From Maricaulis maris (GTDB lineage: Bacteria; Pseudomonadota; Alphaproteobacteria; Caulobacterales; Maricaulaceae), in contig NZ_RBIM01000005.1 in assembly GCF_003634045.1 (NCBI RefSeq), positions 334,193 through 398,192 of the forward strand: DNA of 64,000 bases, written 5' to 3'. The position numbers were made by a program, and so were the translations under genes. The notes below the pieces were generated by a model. The model searched no databases. It was not told where the DNA came from and saw only the letters and a program-made list of their open reading frames with translations. Shown one piece after another: positions 1 to 8,051 of this stretch (positions are counted from its first letter, which is position 1; every line of letters starts with the position of its first letter).

Positions 1-873
1 GGCGGGGATGGGCGGTTTCGCCCGGACCTCGCCGCGCTTGCCTTCAAGGCTGTTCAGCATCGAGCTTTCTTCACCGCAGATATAGGCGCCGGCACCGGTG
101 CGGACCTCGATGTCGAAATGATCGCCGTCGCCCAGTCCGGCAAACAGCCCGGCCTCGCACCAGATACCGATTGCGGCCGTCAGGGTGCGGATGGCGTGCG
201 GGTATTCCGAGCGTAGATAGACCAGCCCGCCGGTCGCGCCGATGGCGCGGGCAGCAATGCACATGCCGGCGATCAGGGTGAAAGGGTCGCCCTCCATCAA
301 AAGCCGGTCGGCATAGGTGCCGCTATCGCCCTCATCGGCATTACAGCACAGCCAGGTCTGGTCGCCCTTGGCCTTGCTGGCCGTCTCCCATTTGATCCCG
401 GCCGGAAAACCGGCCCCGCCGCGGCCGCGCAGGCCGGAGGTTTTGACCGTCTCGATGATCGCGTCCGGGGTGAGCGCCCTGGCGGTGTCCAGTCCGGCGC
501 GGCCGCCGGTCGCAATCCAGGCGTCCAGATCGAGCGGGTCGTTGAGGCCGCAGCGGGCGAAGATCAGTCTTTGCTGGCGCGCCAGTTGTGGGATCGCCGC
601 AACCGGGCCCAGCGCAAGCCTGTGATCATCGGGAAATCCGGCGGCGACCAGGTCGGCAATATCGCCGGGTGTGACCGGGCCAAAGCCCCGGCGCTCGCCA
701 TCGCGTTCGATCTCGACCAGCGGTTCCAGCCAGAACAGGCCGCGTGAGCCATTCCGGATGATGCGGCAGGTGTCGGGCAGGGCAGCGGCCAGCTGGTCGG
801 CAACCTGATCCGCCCCAACCGAGATGGCGGCTGAATCACCGGGAATGAAAATGCGATCCGGGGGCGTGTTCAT
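1..873 (-). CDS. fdsB: Formate dehydrogenase beta subunit FdsB (NuoF-like), 3' part beyond the window
   Basis: The first 291 codons of a NuoF/51-kDa family flavoprotein, cut by the left edge. The FMN/NADH-binding segment GRGGAGFPAG is at residues 150-159, NADEGDSGTY at 178-187 and GAGAYICGEE at 260-269. In soluble NAD-dependent formate dehydrogenases this subunit carries FMN and a 4Fe-4S cluster and passes electrons from the molybdenum subunit to NAD+; the cluster cysteines would lie past the edge. The ATG at 873 overlaps the stop of the upstream NuoE-like gene, which indicates translational coupling in an fds operon. About 125 residues precede the FMN region, as in FdsB, whereas complex I NuoF is shorter there. 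The family is secure; formate dehydrogenase rather than another NAD-linked enzyme rests on the two-subunit arrangement and would be settled by fdsA downstream. Confidence 0.88.
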   Translation of the reverse strand, partial: MNTPPDRIFIPGDSAAISVGADQVADQLAAALPDTCRIIRNGSRGLFWLEPLVEIERDGERRGFGPVTPGDIADLVAAGFPDDHRLALGPVAAIPQLARQQRLIFARCGLNDPLDLDAWIATGGRAGLDTARALTPDAIIETVKTSGLRGRGGAGFPAGIKWETASKAKGDQTWLCCNADEGDSGTYADRLLMEGDPFTLIAGMCIAARAIGATGGLVYLRSEYPHAIRTLTAAIGIWCEAGLFAGLGDGDHFDIEVRTGAGAYICGEESSMLNSLEGKRGEVRAKPPIPA

Positions 874-1364
874 TGCGGTTCCGCCTCCACGATCTCGCGG
901 GCTACGAGTTCGGACATCAGGCGATCGGCATCTATCCGTCCGATCGGTGTCTCGTCGAGCAGGGCGGCCGGGCTAAGCGCGCAATTGCCCAGGCAATAGA
1001 CTGACCGGATTTCCAGCGCCGGCTCGTCGCCCTCTGTCACACCGAGTGCCCCCAGACGGCGTTCGATCTCCGCCGCGGCCGCATCGCCGCCCGCGGCCTG
1101 GCAGGCTTCGGCGCGGCAGAGTTTGAGCACATGGCGGGCGCCGGGCTGGCGTTTGAAATCATGATAGAAGCTGACCACGCCGAGCACTTCGGCCCGGCTC
1201 AGATTGAGTGCGTCGGCGAGCGTGGCGATGGCGGCGTCCGAGACAAAGCCGGCGCTGGCCTGGATGTCGTGCAGGATTTCGATCAGCCCGTCGGGCCGGT
1301 TCCCCTGACGAGCGCAGGCGGCGCGGGCCGTCTGGTCATCGATCGTGTCGATCAACATGGGCAT
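870..1364 (-). CDS. fdsG: Formate dehydrogenase gamma subunit FdsG (NuoE-like 2Fe-2S protein)
   Basis: A 164-residue thioredoxin-fold ferredoxin of the NuoE/24-kDa family. The four cluster ligands are visible as C83-x4-C88 and C124-x3-C128. In Fds-type formate dehydrogenases this subunit binds a 2Fe-2S centre next to FdsB and takes part in electron transfer to NAD+. Two in-frame ATG codons (1364 and 1358) follow a GGGGAG sequence; I chose the first because its spacing is better. The stop overlaps the fdsB start (ATGA). About 250 bp separate it from the divergently transcribed response regulator, so fds promoter elements should lie there, but I could not pick a clear one. Confidence 0.88.
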   Translation of the reverse strand: MPMLIDTIDDQTARAACARQGNRPDGLIEILHDIQASAGFVSDAAIATLADALNLSRAEVLGVVSFYHDFKRQPGARHVLKLCRAEACQAAGGDAAAAEIERRLGALGVTEGDEPALEIRSVYCLGNCALSPAALLDETPIGRIDADRLMSELVAREIVEAEPQ

Positions 1365-1618
1365 GGTTTGGCGCCAATCTCCCCGACAACGCCGTTCAAT
1401 GCCGGACAGTATGACGCGTTCGCGTGCGCTTCCCAAATCCTCAGGCCAGCCAATCGGGTTGCGGTATCCCGCGACGGATTTTGCGCCGGATTGAACCGCC
1501 GACGAGTCTTGAGCTGGTGAGCTGTCTCGCCTAGCGTTCGGCCGTCGGGGAGTATCGAAATGTCTGCCGCCAATGCGAAACCATCGAGCCATCGCGCGAC
1601 AAGTGCCTGGTGTGGCAC
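1365..1618. other. Intergenic region between fdsG and the response regulator gene
   Basis: About 250 bp between divergent genes. It must hold the fds promoter (minus strand) and the response regulator promoter (plus strand). I see no strong hexamer pair, palindrome or RNA motif in it. Confidence 0.4.
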
Positions 1619-2278
1619 ATGAATGTGGGCGAGCGCCGGATCGCGCTGGTCGATGATCACCGCATGTTTGCAGATGGGTTCGGCGTCCTGCTGGCCTCGC
1701 TGAGGCCGGACTATCAGGTCCGGACATTTGACGAACCGATCGCTTTTCTGCGCCTGGTCGAGACGGCCGAGGCGTTCGATCTGGTCATTCTCGATCTGGT
1801 GATGCGCAGCATGAATGGCCTTGCCGTGCTGGCGGCCATGCGCGAGCGCAAATGTCGCGCGCCGGTGCTGATCATTTCGGGTATCGGTACCGAACCGCCG
1901 CTGGCTGAAATGCGGGCACTGGGCGCGCGCGGTTTTGTTCACAAGACCGCCGATACCGAGACACTGGTTGCGGCAACCGATGCGATCCTGGCCGGGCGGA
2001 GCTTTTTTCCGACCGTGTCCGCTGCGGGCGGTGAGGATGGCGACGGGACGGACGGGTTCGACGATTTGCCGCTCACTGATGGTCTGCCGTCCCTGGCGCC
2101 GCGGCAGTTGGAGATCCTGCACCTGATCGGCCGGGGCGAGACCAACAAGATGATCGCGGTGGCGCTCAATATCAGCGAAAACACCGTGAAATCGCATCTC
2201 CGCGCGATCTTTGAAGCGCTGGGGGTTCACACGCGCACCGCCTGTGTCCGCAAGGCACAAGCGCTGGGACTGATCTGA
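1619..2278 (+). CDS. LuxR/NarL-family two-component response regulator
   Basis: 219 residues. An N-terminal receiver domain has the acidic pair D12-D13, the likely phospho-acceptor D59 in VILDLVM, and a conserved lysine in FVHKT. A C-terminal LuxR-type helix-turn-helix spans about 153-205 and includes SENTVKSHLR. A GTG three codons upstream (1610) is an alternative start. The gene is tail-to-tail with a hybrid histidine kinase with only 25 bp between the stops, which makes that kinase the likely partner. It is also divergent from the formate dehydrogenase genes, so control of fds is possible but unproven. Response regulators of this group paired with SHD-x-x-QPL kinases are common in alphaproteobacteria. 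Target genes cannot be read from the sequence. Confidence 0.88.
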   Translation: MNVGERRIALVDDHRMFADGFGVLLASLRPDYQVRTFDEPIAFLRLVETAEAFDLVILDLVMRSMNGLAVLAAMRERKCRAPVLIISGIGTEPPLAEMRALGARGFVHKTADTETLVAATDAILAGRSFFPTVSAAGGEDGDGTDGFDDLPLTDGLPSLAPRQLEILHLIGRGETNKMIAVALNISENTVKSHLRAIFEALGVHTRTACVRKAQALGLI

Positions 2279-2303
2279 CAGCCGGTTCCGAAACGGGCGG
2301 GGT

Positions 2304-4172
2304 TCAGTCGGCGTGTGGCGGATGCGCCAGGCTGTCGAGCAGGGTCTGCCGCAGCTGTGCCGGATCGGTGGGCTTGGTCAGGACGGTGACGTTGTCGAGG
2401 CCGGCCAGTTTCTCGAACTGATAGACATCACCGGTGAGCAATACCGCGGGAATGTCGGCCGCGACTTCGCTGCGCAGGGCAGCAATCGTCTCCAGACCGT
2501 CCTCGCCGTCGGCGAGCCGCTTGTCGACGATCAACAGCGCGGGTTCCGATGTCGCCCAGCCCATCAGTTCGATCGCGTCCGCGCCCGAGGCCGCCGCGAT
2601 CACCCGACACTTCCAGTCGGTCAGCAGGATTGACAGCGCATCACGCACCGAAGACTCATCCTCGACGAGGACGATCAGGGGGGCGCCGGTGATCTCTGCG
2701 GGACTCGGTGAGGCCGGCGCGGCGATCTCGCCAACCGGCTGACAGGCCAGCGTGATGCTGGCACGCGTGCCTTCGCCGGGGGTCGAGTCGAATGTCAGCT
2801 CTGCACCGAGCTTGCGGGCGAGCTGCCGGACAATGGGCAAGCCGAGGCCGAGCCCTTTCGGCGCGTTGTCCCGGGTCGGTGCGAGCTGCACATATTCGTC
2901 GAAGACGCGGTCAATCGCGTCGGCCGGGATGCCGTTGCCGGTGTCACAAACCTCGATCCGGACACGATCGCCGTCGCGGCGCGACTGAAGGGATACACGC
3001 CCGCCGGCAGGCGTGAACTTGACGGCGTTCGACAGCAGGTTGCGCAGGATGCGGGCGACCAGCAAGGGGTCGCTGTCGAGCACGGCCGGCTCGAAACGGG
3101 TCTCGAGCGCAATCTCATTGTCGTGCGCCGGTTCGGCGAATTCCTGTTCGAGACCGGTCAGAACCGATGTCAGGTCGAAGGCGCGCGGCTTGGCCACGAT
3201 CGCGCCGCTGTCGAGCCGTGCCGTCTCAACCAGCGCCTGGAGCAATTGCTGCTGTGCTTGCCAACAAGCTTCGATCTTGTCGAGCAGGGCGGTCTGGTCC
3301 GGGCGTTCCATCAGCGGCCGCATTGCGCCGATGAAAAAGCCCTGAGCCTGCAGGGGCTGTGACATGTCATGGCTGGTGGCGGCAAGGAAGCGAGACTTTT
3401 CGGCGCTGACTTTCTCGATCAGCGCGTTCTTTTCCTGCAGGCGCCGGGTCAGCTCTCGATTGCGCTCGGCGGCCAGCATTTCCTTGGTCTGTATTTCGGC
3501 CCGTGCGCTGACCAGCAGGCCGAAGCCGTAATAGATCAACAATCCAAGCCCGATCAGCCGCAATGGGCCATCAATGGTGATCAGCCAGTAGGCCGAAAAA
3601 GGGACCAGCGTTGCCGTCGCCAGGGCGATATAGGTCGACCGGTATTCAGCGCTGGGCATCATCCCGCCGACCGTGATCGCGAAAACCATGTTGATGGCGA
3701 TGAAGAGGTGGAGCAGGGAGCCGGCGTCGAGAATGGCGATGGCAAACAGGGCCCAGATCACGCCGGTCAGGCCTGAAATCACCACATGGCCGGTCAGGTA
3801 GCGTCGGTAATTTGTCCGGTCGACGCCATCGGGAACCGCCAGTCGCGGGTAGAGAAAGACGATGCCGACCATACTGCCGGCGGCTGCGACCCAGCTCGCA
3901 GCAACGGCAAATTGGCCGGCCAGCATTATCAGGATGGCGAGATAAAGGATGACGCCGCCAATGATCAGGCAGGACATGCCGGTCCGGTCGCGTAACAAGC
4001 GCGCCTGGCCCATCCGGACCTGTTCGAGATCGGTGGCGGCAGGTTCGGTCGCCGACGCTGGGTCCGGCATGTGGCGGGTGGTGTCGGTCACGACCACGGC
4101 TCCCGGAGGTGCGGCGCCGGGGATCGCCACGCATTCAACTGGTCTGCCCCAATCCTGCGTCAAATCTGCCAC
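2304..4172 (-). CDS. Membrane-bound hybrid sensor histidine kinase with C-terminal receiver
   Basis: 622 residues. A basic and polar N-terminal tail of about 65 residues is followed by about six membrane helices (68-222), a probable coiled coil (225-258), and a HisKA domain with H268 in ATSHDMSQPLQ. The HATPase domain has its N box at LLSNAVKFTP (379-388), G1 at CDTGNGIP, F box at FDEYVQL and G2 at GLGLGLP. The C-terminal receiver (about 498-620) has acidic E504/D505 and phospho-acceptor D550. No periplasmic sensor domain is seen, so the signal is probably sensed by the membrane part. The start lies 15 bp after the stop of the upstream GPH symporter, so the two may be co-transcribed. The receiver may act as a phosphate sink or relay to the convergent LuxR-type regulator. 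Confidence 0.9.
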   Translation of the reverse strand: MADLTQDWGRPVECVAIPGAAPPGAVVVTDTTRHMPDPASATEPAATDLEQVRMGQARLLRDRTGMSCLIIGGVILYLAILIMLAGQFAVAASWVAAAGSMVGIVFLYPRLAVPDGVDRTNYRRYLTGHVVISGLTGVIWALFAIAILDAGSLLHLFIAINMVFAITVGGMMPSAEYRSTYIALATATLVPFSAYWLITIDGPLRLIGLGLLIYYGFGLLVSARAEIQTKEMLAAERNRELTRRLQEKNALIEKVSAEKSRFLAATSHDMSQPLQAQGFFIGAMRPLMERPDQTALLDKIEACWQAQQQLLQALVETARLDSGAIVAKPRAFDLTSVLTGLEQEFAEPAHDNEIALETRFEPAVLDSDPLLVARILRNLLSNAVKFTPAGGRVSLQSRRDGDRVRIEVCDTGNGIPADAIDRVFDEYVQLAPTRDNAPKGLGLGLPIVRQLARKLGAELTFDSTPGEGTRASITLACQPVGEIAAPASPSPAEITGAPLIVLVEDESSVRDALSILLTDWKCRVIAAASGADAIELMGWATSEPALLIVDKRLADGEDGLETIAALRSEVAADIPAVLLTGDVYQFEKLAGLDNVTVLTKPTDPAQLRQTLLDSLAHPPHAD

Positions 4173-4187
4173 CGCGTTGAATGCGGC

Positions 4188-5594
4188 TCAACCACCCGTT
4201 CGGGTGGCGCTTGCAGTCTCGGCGTCGGCAGCAATTTTCTTCAGGTTCGATGCGTGGCTGGCCTGGTCGATCGGGTAACCCCGGATAACGGCGATCATGG
4301 CCAGGGTGAAGACGGCCGGCAGCCAACTGGCCATCAAGCGGATTGTCACCAGGGCCTCGCCGGTCACTGCGTCGGGCGCATAGCCACTCAAGGCCAGCAA
4401 TCCACCGACGAACAACGCCGTCAGACCGGCCGTGACTTTCTGGACGAAGGTCGCCAGGCCGAATGCGCGCGCCTCGACCCGGGTGCCGGAACGGGCGTGT
4501 CCATGATCGATGACATCCGGCAGCATGGACCAGAACATGACCGGCACCGCGGCACTGCCGGTGCCGATGACGGCAATCGCGATCAGGGCGGCGCCTGGCG
4601 GGGTCGTCGGCGCCAGGCCGAGGGCGGCATACCCGAGGGCGGCGAGGCCGAGGCCGCACATCATCGTCAATCGTTTGCTGGTGCGGGCGGCGAGCATCAT
4701 CCAGGCCGGCGCTGCGACGATCATGGTGAGAACGGGGGTGGCCAGTATCAGCGGTACGAGGTCCGGCTGCTGCAGGACATGATTGGCCAGATAGAGCAGC
4801 GACTGGGTGAACATGCCATAGCCCAGTGTACCGAGCAGCATGAGGACGAGCAGGGCCTGGAAGGGCCGGTTCTGCCGCGTTGCCGATCCCAGGCCGCGAA
4901 GATCCGCCGTCAGGGTCGAGGGGCCGCTTGTTGGCGGCAGCGGCGGCGCGATGCGCATCAGCCGGGCGCACAGCAAGAGGACCAGGCCGGCGACGAGGCC
5001 GATCGCCAGCGCCGCGATGGCATGACCGCTGGCGGCGGCAATCGCCGGTATGGTGACCGCCACCATCAGTCCGCCCAGACCGGCGAAAACGACCCGGGTT
5101 GCTGACAGGGCGCTGCGCTCGTGGCCATTCGGGGTGAGCCGTGCCGGCAGCGCGTTGTAAGGCATGCTGGCGCAGGTGAAGGCAGTGCGAAAGGCGAGAT
5201 GGGTCACCAGCGCCCACAGGGCGATGAGCGCCGTGCCGTCGAAGGGCTGGGTAAAGACGAGGGTGAAGCTCAGCCCGGCCGGCAGGGCGGACAGGCCGAT
5301 CAGGTGCGCATAGCCACCGTCCTGGCGTGCCCGGCGTTCGGCCCAGCTGGCGATCAGCGGATCGGAGACCGCGTCCCACGCCATGCCGATGAGGTAAATC
5401 GCACCCGCCAGCAGGGGCGGCAGGCCCAGCACGTCGGTATAAAAATATAGCAGGAAGAGGGCGCAGCCCTGCCACAGGGCAACAAATGCGAAATCGCCGA
5501 CGCCATAGCCAAGCCGGCGCCCGAGTGTCAGCCGCTCGGGCTGCAGCGGTGGGGGCGTGGGCGTACTCGCCGTCGATGGGGGCTGATGAGTCAC
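4188..5594 (-). CDS. GPH-family sugar:cation symporter (MFS_2)
   Basis: 468 residues with about 12 membrane segments. The family signature is clear: GYGVGDFAF near the N-terminus, then a DAVSDPLI segment after the second helix, and a long charged loop in the middle. Glycoside-pentoside-hexuronide transporters import glycosides or uronides with Na+ or H+. I placed the start at the GTG at 5594 because AGGA lies 7 bp upstream; an in-frame ATG at 5651 would add 19 polar residues but has no ribosome binding site at a useful distance. The histidine kinase gene follows after 15 bp. A second GPH symporter at 46967-48427 ends in a similar SHE/SHASNL tail, so the two are paralogues. The substrate cannot be assigned. 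Confidence 0.85.
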   Translation of the reverse strand: MTHQPPSTASTPTPPPLQPERLTLGRRLGYGVGDFAFVALWQGCALFLLYFYTDVLGLPPLLAGAIYLIGMAWDAVSDPLIASWAERRARQDGGYAHLIGLSALPAGLSFTLVFTQPFDGTALIALWALVTHLAFRTAFTCASMPYNALPARLTPNGHERSALSATRVVFAGLGGLMVAVTIPAIAAASGHAIAALAIGLVAGLVLLLCARLMRIAPPLPPTSGPSTLTADLRGLGSATRQNRPFQALLVLMLLGTLGYGMFTQSLLYLANHVLQQPDLVPLILATPVLTMIVAAPAWMMLAARTSKRLTMMCGLGLAALGYAALGLAPTTPPGAALIAIAVIGTGSAAVPVMFWSMLPDVIDHGHARSGTRVEARAFGLATFVQKVTAGLTALFVGGLLALSGYAPDAVTGEALVTIRLMASWLPAVFTLAMIAVIRGYPIDQASHASNLKKIAADAETASATRTGG

Positions 5595-5745
5595 AGTGAA
5601 TTCCTGATCGGTTTCCCGGAAGGTGTGGGTCGGCGCGCGCCAAGGCTTCATTTCATGAATAGTCGAATTCTTCCGTCGATCAATTTGATTTCAAACGGTT
5701 TTCAAGTGCTCTCGTGCGCACCGCAATCTGTGATCGATCCGCCCC

Positions 5746-7623
5746 TCAGTCCCGATCCGCCCGTCCCAGCCGAATATCGTCCATCTTGCGGCGCAGTTCC
5801 GGTTCCCATTCCTCGGCAATGGCCTTGACCCGGGCGACCAGCTCCTTGTTTTCGTGGGCGGGGATGGTGGTGTCATAGACGTCGGCGACCTCGATCATGG
5901 ACCGACGGTCGGTCATGTCGAAGGTCCGGGCCATTTCCAGCGCCCGCTCGTGCTCAATACCCAGGGCCTCGAAGGCCGAGCGGCCGATTCGGATCGAGCT
6001 GTCATAGGTCTCGCGAATGATGTCGCGGCAGCCCAGCTCGTAGAGCTGGTAGACATGATCGCGATCAACGGCGCGGGCGATGACGTGAAGGTCGGGATAG
6101 GTCTGCAGGGCATAGCTGACGAGGGCATTGATCTGGTCGCGATTGTCGATGGCAACGACCAGCAGGCGCGCCTCGGCAATCCCGGCCGCATGCAGCAGGT
6201 CGGGCCGGGTGGCGTCGCCGAAATAGGCTTTCATCCCGAAGGCGCGCAGCATGTCGAGCTGGGCATAGGAGTAGTCGACCACCGTGGTGGGAAAGCCGGC
6301 GGCGTGGAGCATCCGGTCGACGATGCCGCCGACCCGTCCGCGCCCGGCGATGATGATGGGGTGGATTTCCTCGATCGTGGCCTCGTCGCGTTCGGCCTGT
6401 TCCGACGAGAAATGCGGTGCGATCAGCTTGTCGTGGATGATGAAGAGCAGCGGCGTCAGCAGCATTGACATCGCGACGATGAGCGAGAGTCGTTCGGCGA
6501 TGTCGCCGGGCAGCACCGCATTGGCGACCGTGAAGGACAGCAGGACGAATCCGAACTCGCCGGCCTGCGCCAGCCCGAGCGCCAGCAGCCAGCGGTTGGA
6601 GCCGCGCACCTTGAAGATGATCGCGAGGCCGTAAAGCACAGCCGCCTTGATCGCGATCAGGCCCAGTGTCAGCCCGATCATCAACAACGCATCGCTGAAC
6701 AGCAGTACGAAATTGATCCCCGCACCGACCGTCATGAAGAACAGGCCCAGCAACAGGCCGCGGAAGGGGTCGATGTCGGATTCCAGCTCATGCCGGTATT
6801 CGCTGTTGGCCAGCACGACGCCGGCGATGAAGGTGCCCAGGGCCGGTGACAGGCCGACCAGCGACATCAGCAGGGCGATGCCGATCACCATCATCAGGGC
6901 GGCGGCGACGAACAGTTCGCGCAGGCCGGTGCGGGCGATGAAGCGGAAGAGCGGTCGGGTCAGAAAGCCGCCAATCAGCACGACCACGCCAACCGAGGCC
7001 AGGGTGACCAGGCCGGCAGCCCAGCCCGGCAGGTGGGCGACCAGGCTGAGCGCCTCGCCATGCCCGTCAGCACCGTGATCGCCGGCATGCGACATCGCTT
7101 CGACCAGTTCCGGCAGGGCCAGAAGCGGGATCAGGGCCAGCATCGGGATGACGGCGATATCCTGGAACAGGAGGACCGAGAAGCCGGCCTGGCCGCCATC
7201 GGATCGCATCATACCCTTCTCGTTGAAGGTCTGCAGCACGATCGCGGTCGAGGACAGTGACAGGACGAGTCCGACCGTGAGCGCGACCGACCAGCCCAGG
7301 CCAAGTGCCAGCGCGACCAGCGTCACGGCGAGCGTCGTGCCCAGCACCTGCAGTCCGCCGAGGCCCAGCAGCCGGCCGCGCATCGCCCAGAGGCGTTGGG
7401 GTTCGAGTTCCAGCCCGACCAGGAAAAGCATCATGACCACGCCGAATTCGGCGAAATGCTGGATCGAGACGACGTCGACGCCCAGCATTCCGAGTGCGGG
7501 GCTGATGGCGATGCCGGCAATCAGATACCCCAGAACCGAACCCAATCCCAATCGGGTCGCGATCGGGACGGCGATCACGCCGGCGATGAGGAAGGTGAAA
7601 GCGAGTAGCAGGAAATCGGTCAT
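5746..7623 (-). CDS. CPA2-family monovalent cation:proton antiporter with TrkA-N domain (KefB/KefC-like)
   Basis: 625 residues. The first 385 or so form a polytopic Na+/H+-exchanger fold with a conserved GLELEPQRLW cytoplasmic segment. They are followed by a Rossmann-type TrkA-N domain (about 400-520) that starts IIIAGRGRVGGIVDRML and continues VVDYSYAQLDMLRAFG. Such proteins exchange K+ or Na+ for protons in the inner membrane, with the nucleotide-binding domain gating the channel. The start at 7623 (MTDFLLLAF) follows a GGGGGG stretch and puts the first helix at the N-terminus; an in-frame start at 7680 would add an unlikely polar leader. No ancillary KefF/KefG gene is adjacent. Confidence 0.88.
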   Translation of the reverse strand: MTDFLLLAFTFLIAGVIAVPIATRLGLGSVLGYLIAGIAISPALGMLGVDVVSIQHFAEFGVVMMLFLVGLELEPQRLWAMRGRLLGLGGLQVLGTTLAVTLVALALGLGWSVALTVGLVLSLSSTAIVLQTFNEKGMMRSDGGQAGFSVLLFQDIAVIPMLALIPLLALPELVEAMSHAGDHGADGHGEALSLVAHLPGWAAGLVTLASVGVVVLIGGFLTRPLFRFIARTGLRELFVAAALMMVIGIALLMSLVGLSPALGTFIAGVVLANSEYRHELESDIDPFRGLLLGLFFMTVGAGINFVLLFSDALLMIGLTLGLIAIKAAVLYGLAIIFKVRGSNRWLLALGLAQAGEFGFVLLSFTVANAVLPGDIAERLSLIVAMSMLLTPLLFIIHDKLIAPHFSSEQAERDEATIEEIHPIIIAGRGRVGGIVDRMLHAAGFPTTVVDYSYAQLDMLRAFGMKAYFGDATRPDLLHAAGIAEARLLVVAIDNRDQINALVSYALQTYPDLHVIARAVDRDHVYQLYELGCRDIIRETYDSSIRIGRSAFEALGIEHERALEMARTFDMTDRRSMIEVADVYDTTIPAHENKELVARVKAIAEEWEPELRRKMDDIRLGRADRD

Positions 7624-7861
7624 TGGCCCCCCGGCGCACACCCGGATCAACGGGCAATTTGTCGCCAACCTAGGGGGCATCGACCGGTTTGCCCAGATGG
7701 CTGCTTCCGTGTCCTGGCGGGACGGCTTGCCGGGTCGGTGTCAGGATTGTCGGGGTGGGACGAGGCCCGGCATCAGTGTCGCTGGCGTCGCGCCAACCCG
7801 CCTAGGAAGCTGGTCAGCATGCACATGTTGCGTTGCAGCAAGCAAAGTTTGAAAAAGAAAT

Positions 7862-7877
7862 TGCCACCGGTGTCATT
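7862..7877. promoter_or_regulatory. Putative LacI-type operator, copy 1 (upstream of TonB receptor)
   Basis: TGCCACCGGTGTCATT. It shares the 12-bp core ACCGGTGTCATT with four other sites in this window, each in front of a uronate-related gene. The central CCGG is typical of LacI-family operators. Confidence 0.7.
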
Positions 7878-7961
7878 GTTGTGCAGCATGGCGTCGATCC
7901 ATGCTGGCAATTTCGTCTTCAGCTCCAGCTCTGTTTGGAACTGGATCAGTCGAAGCGGAAA

Positions 7962-7977
7962 TGCTACCGGTGTCATT
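7962..7977. promoter_or_regulatory. Putative LacI-type operator, copy 2 (upstream of TonB receptor)
   Basis: TGCTACCGGTGTCATT, identical in core and orientation to the copy exactly 100 bp upstream. It ends about 75 bp before the receptor start, so it could overlap the promoter or the transcript start. Confidence 0.72.
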
Positions 7978-8051
7978 GAGAGGTCGATGGCGCTGTTCAG
8001 GGTCAAGAGTTCAAACGCGGACCGGAAACCGGCCGCTGCGGGGAGGAAATG

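Larger units (their letters stand above)
7624..8051. other. Regulatory region upstream of the first TonB-dependent receptor
   Basis: About 430 bp with no supported gene. It carries two copies of the presumed uronate-regulon operator exactly 100 bp apart (7862-7877 and 7962-7977, same orientation), and a GGGAGG ribosome binding site just before 8052. Long antisense frames cross it but have no family signal. The spacing of the sites fits repression by DNA looping. Confidence 0.6.

Noticed and set aside
1352..2260. Long antisense frame over the response regulator and fdsG 5' region
   Set aside because: Low-complexity, Gln/Arg-rich translation without family signal; it mirrors high-GC codon use of the real genes.
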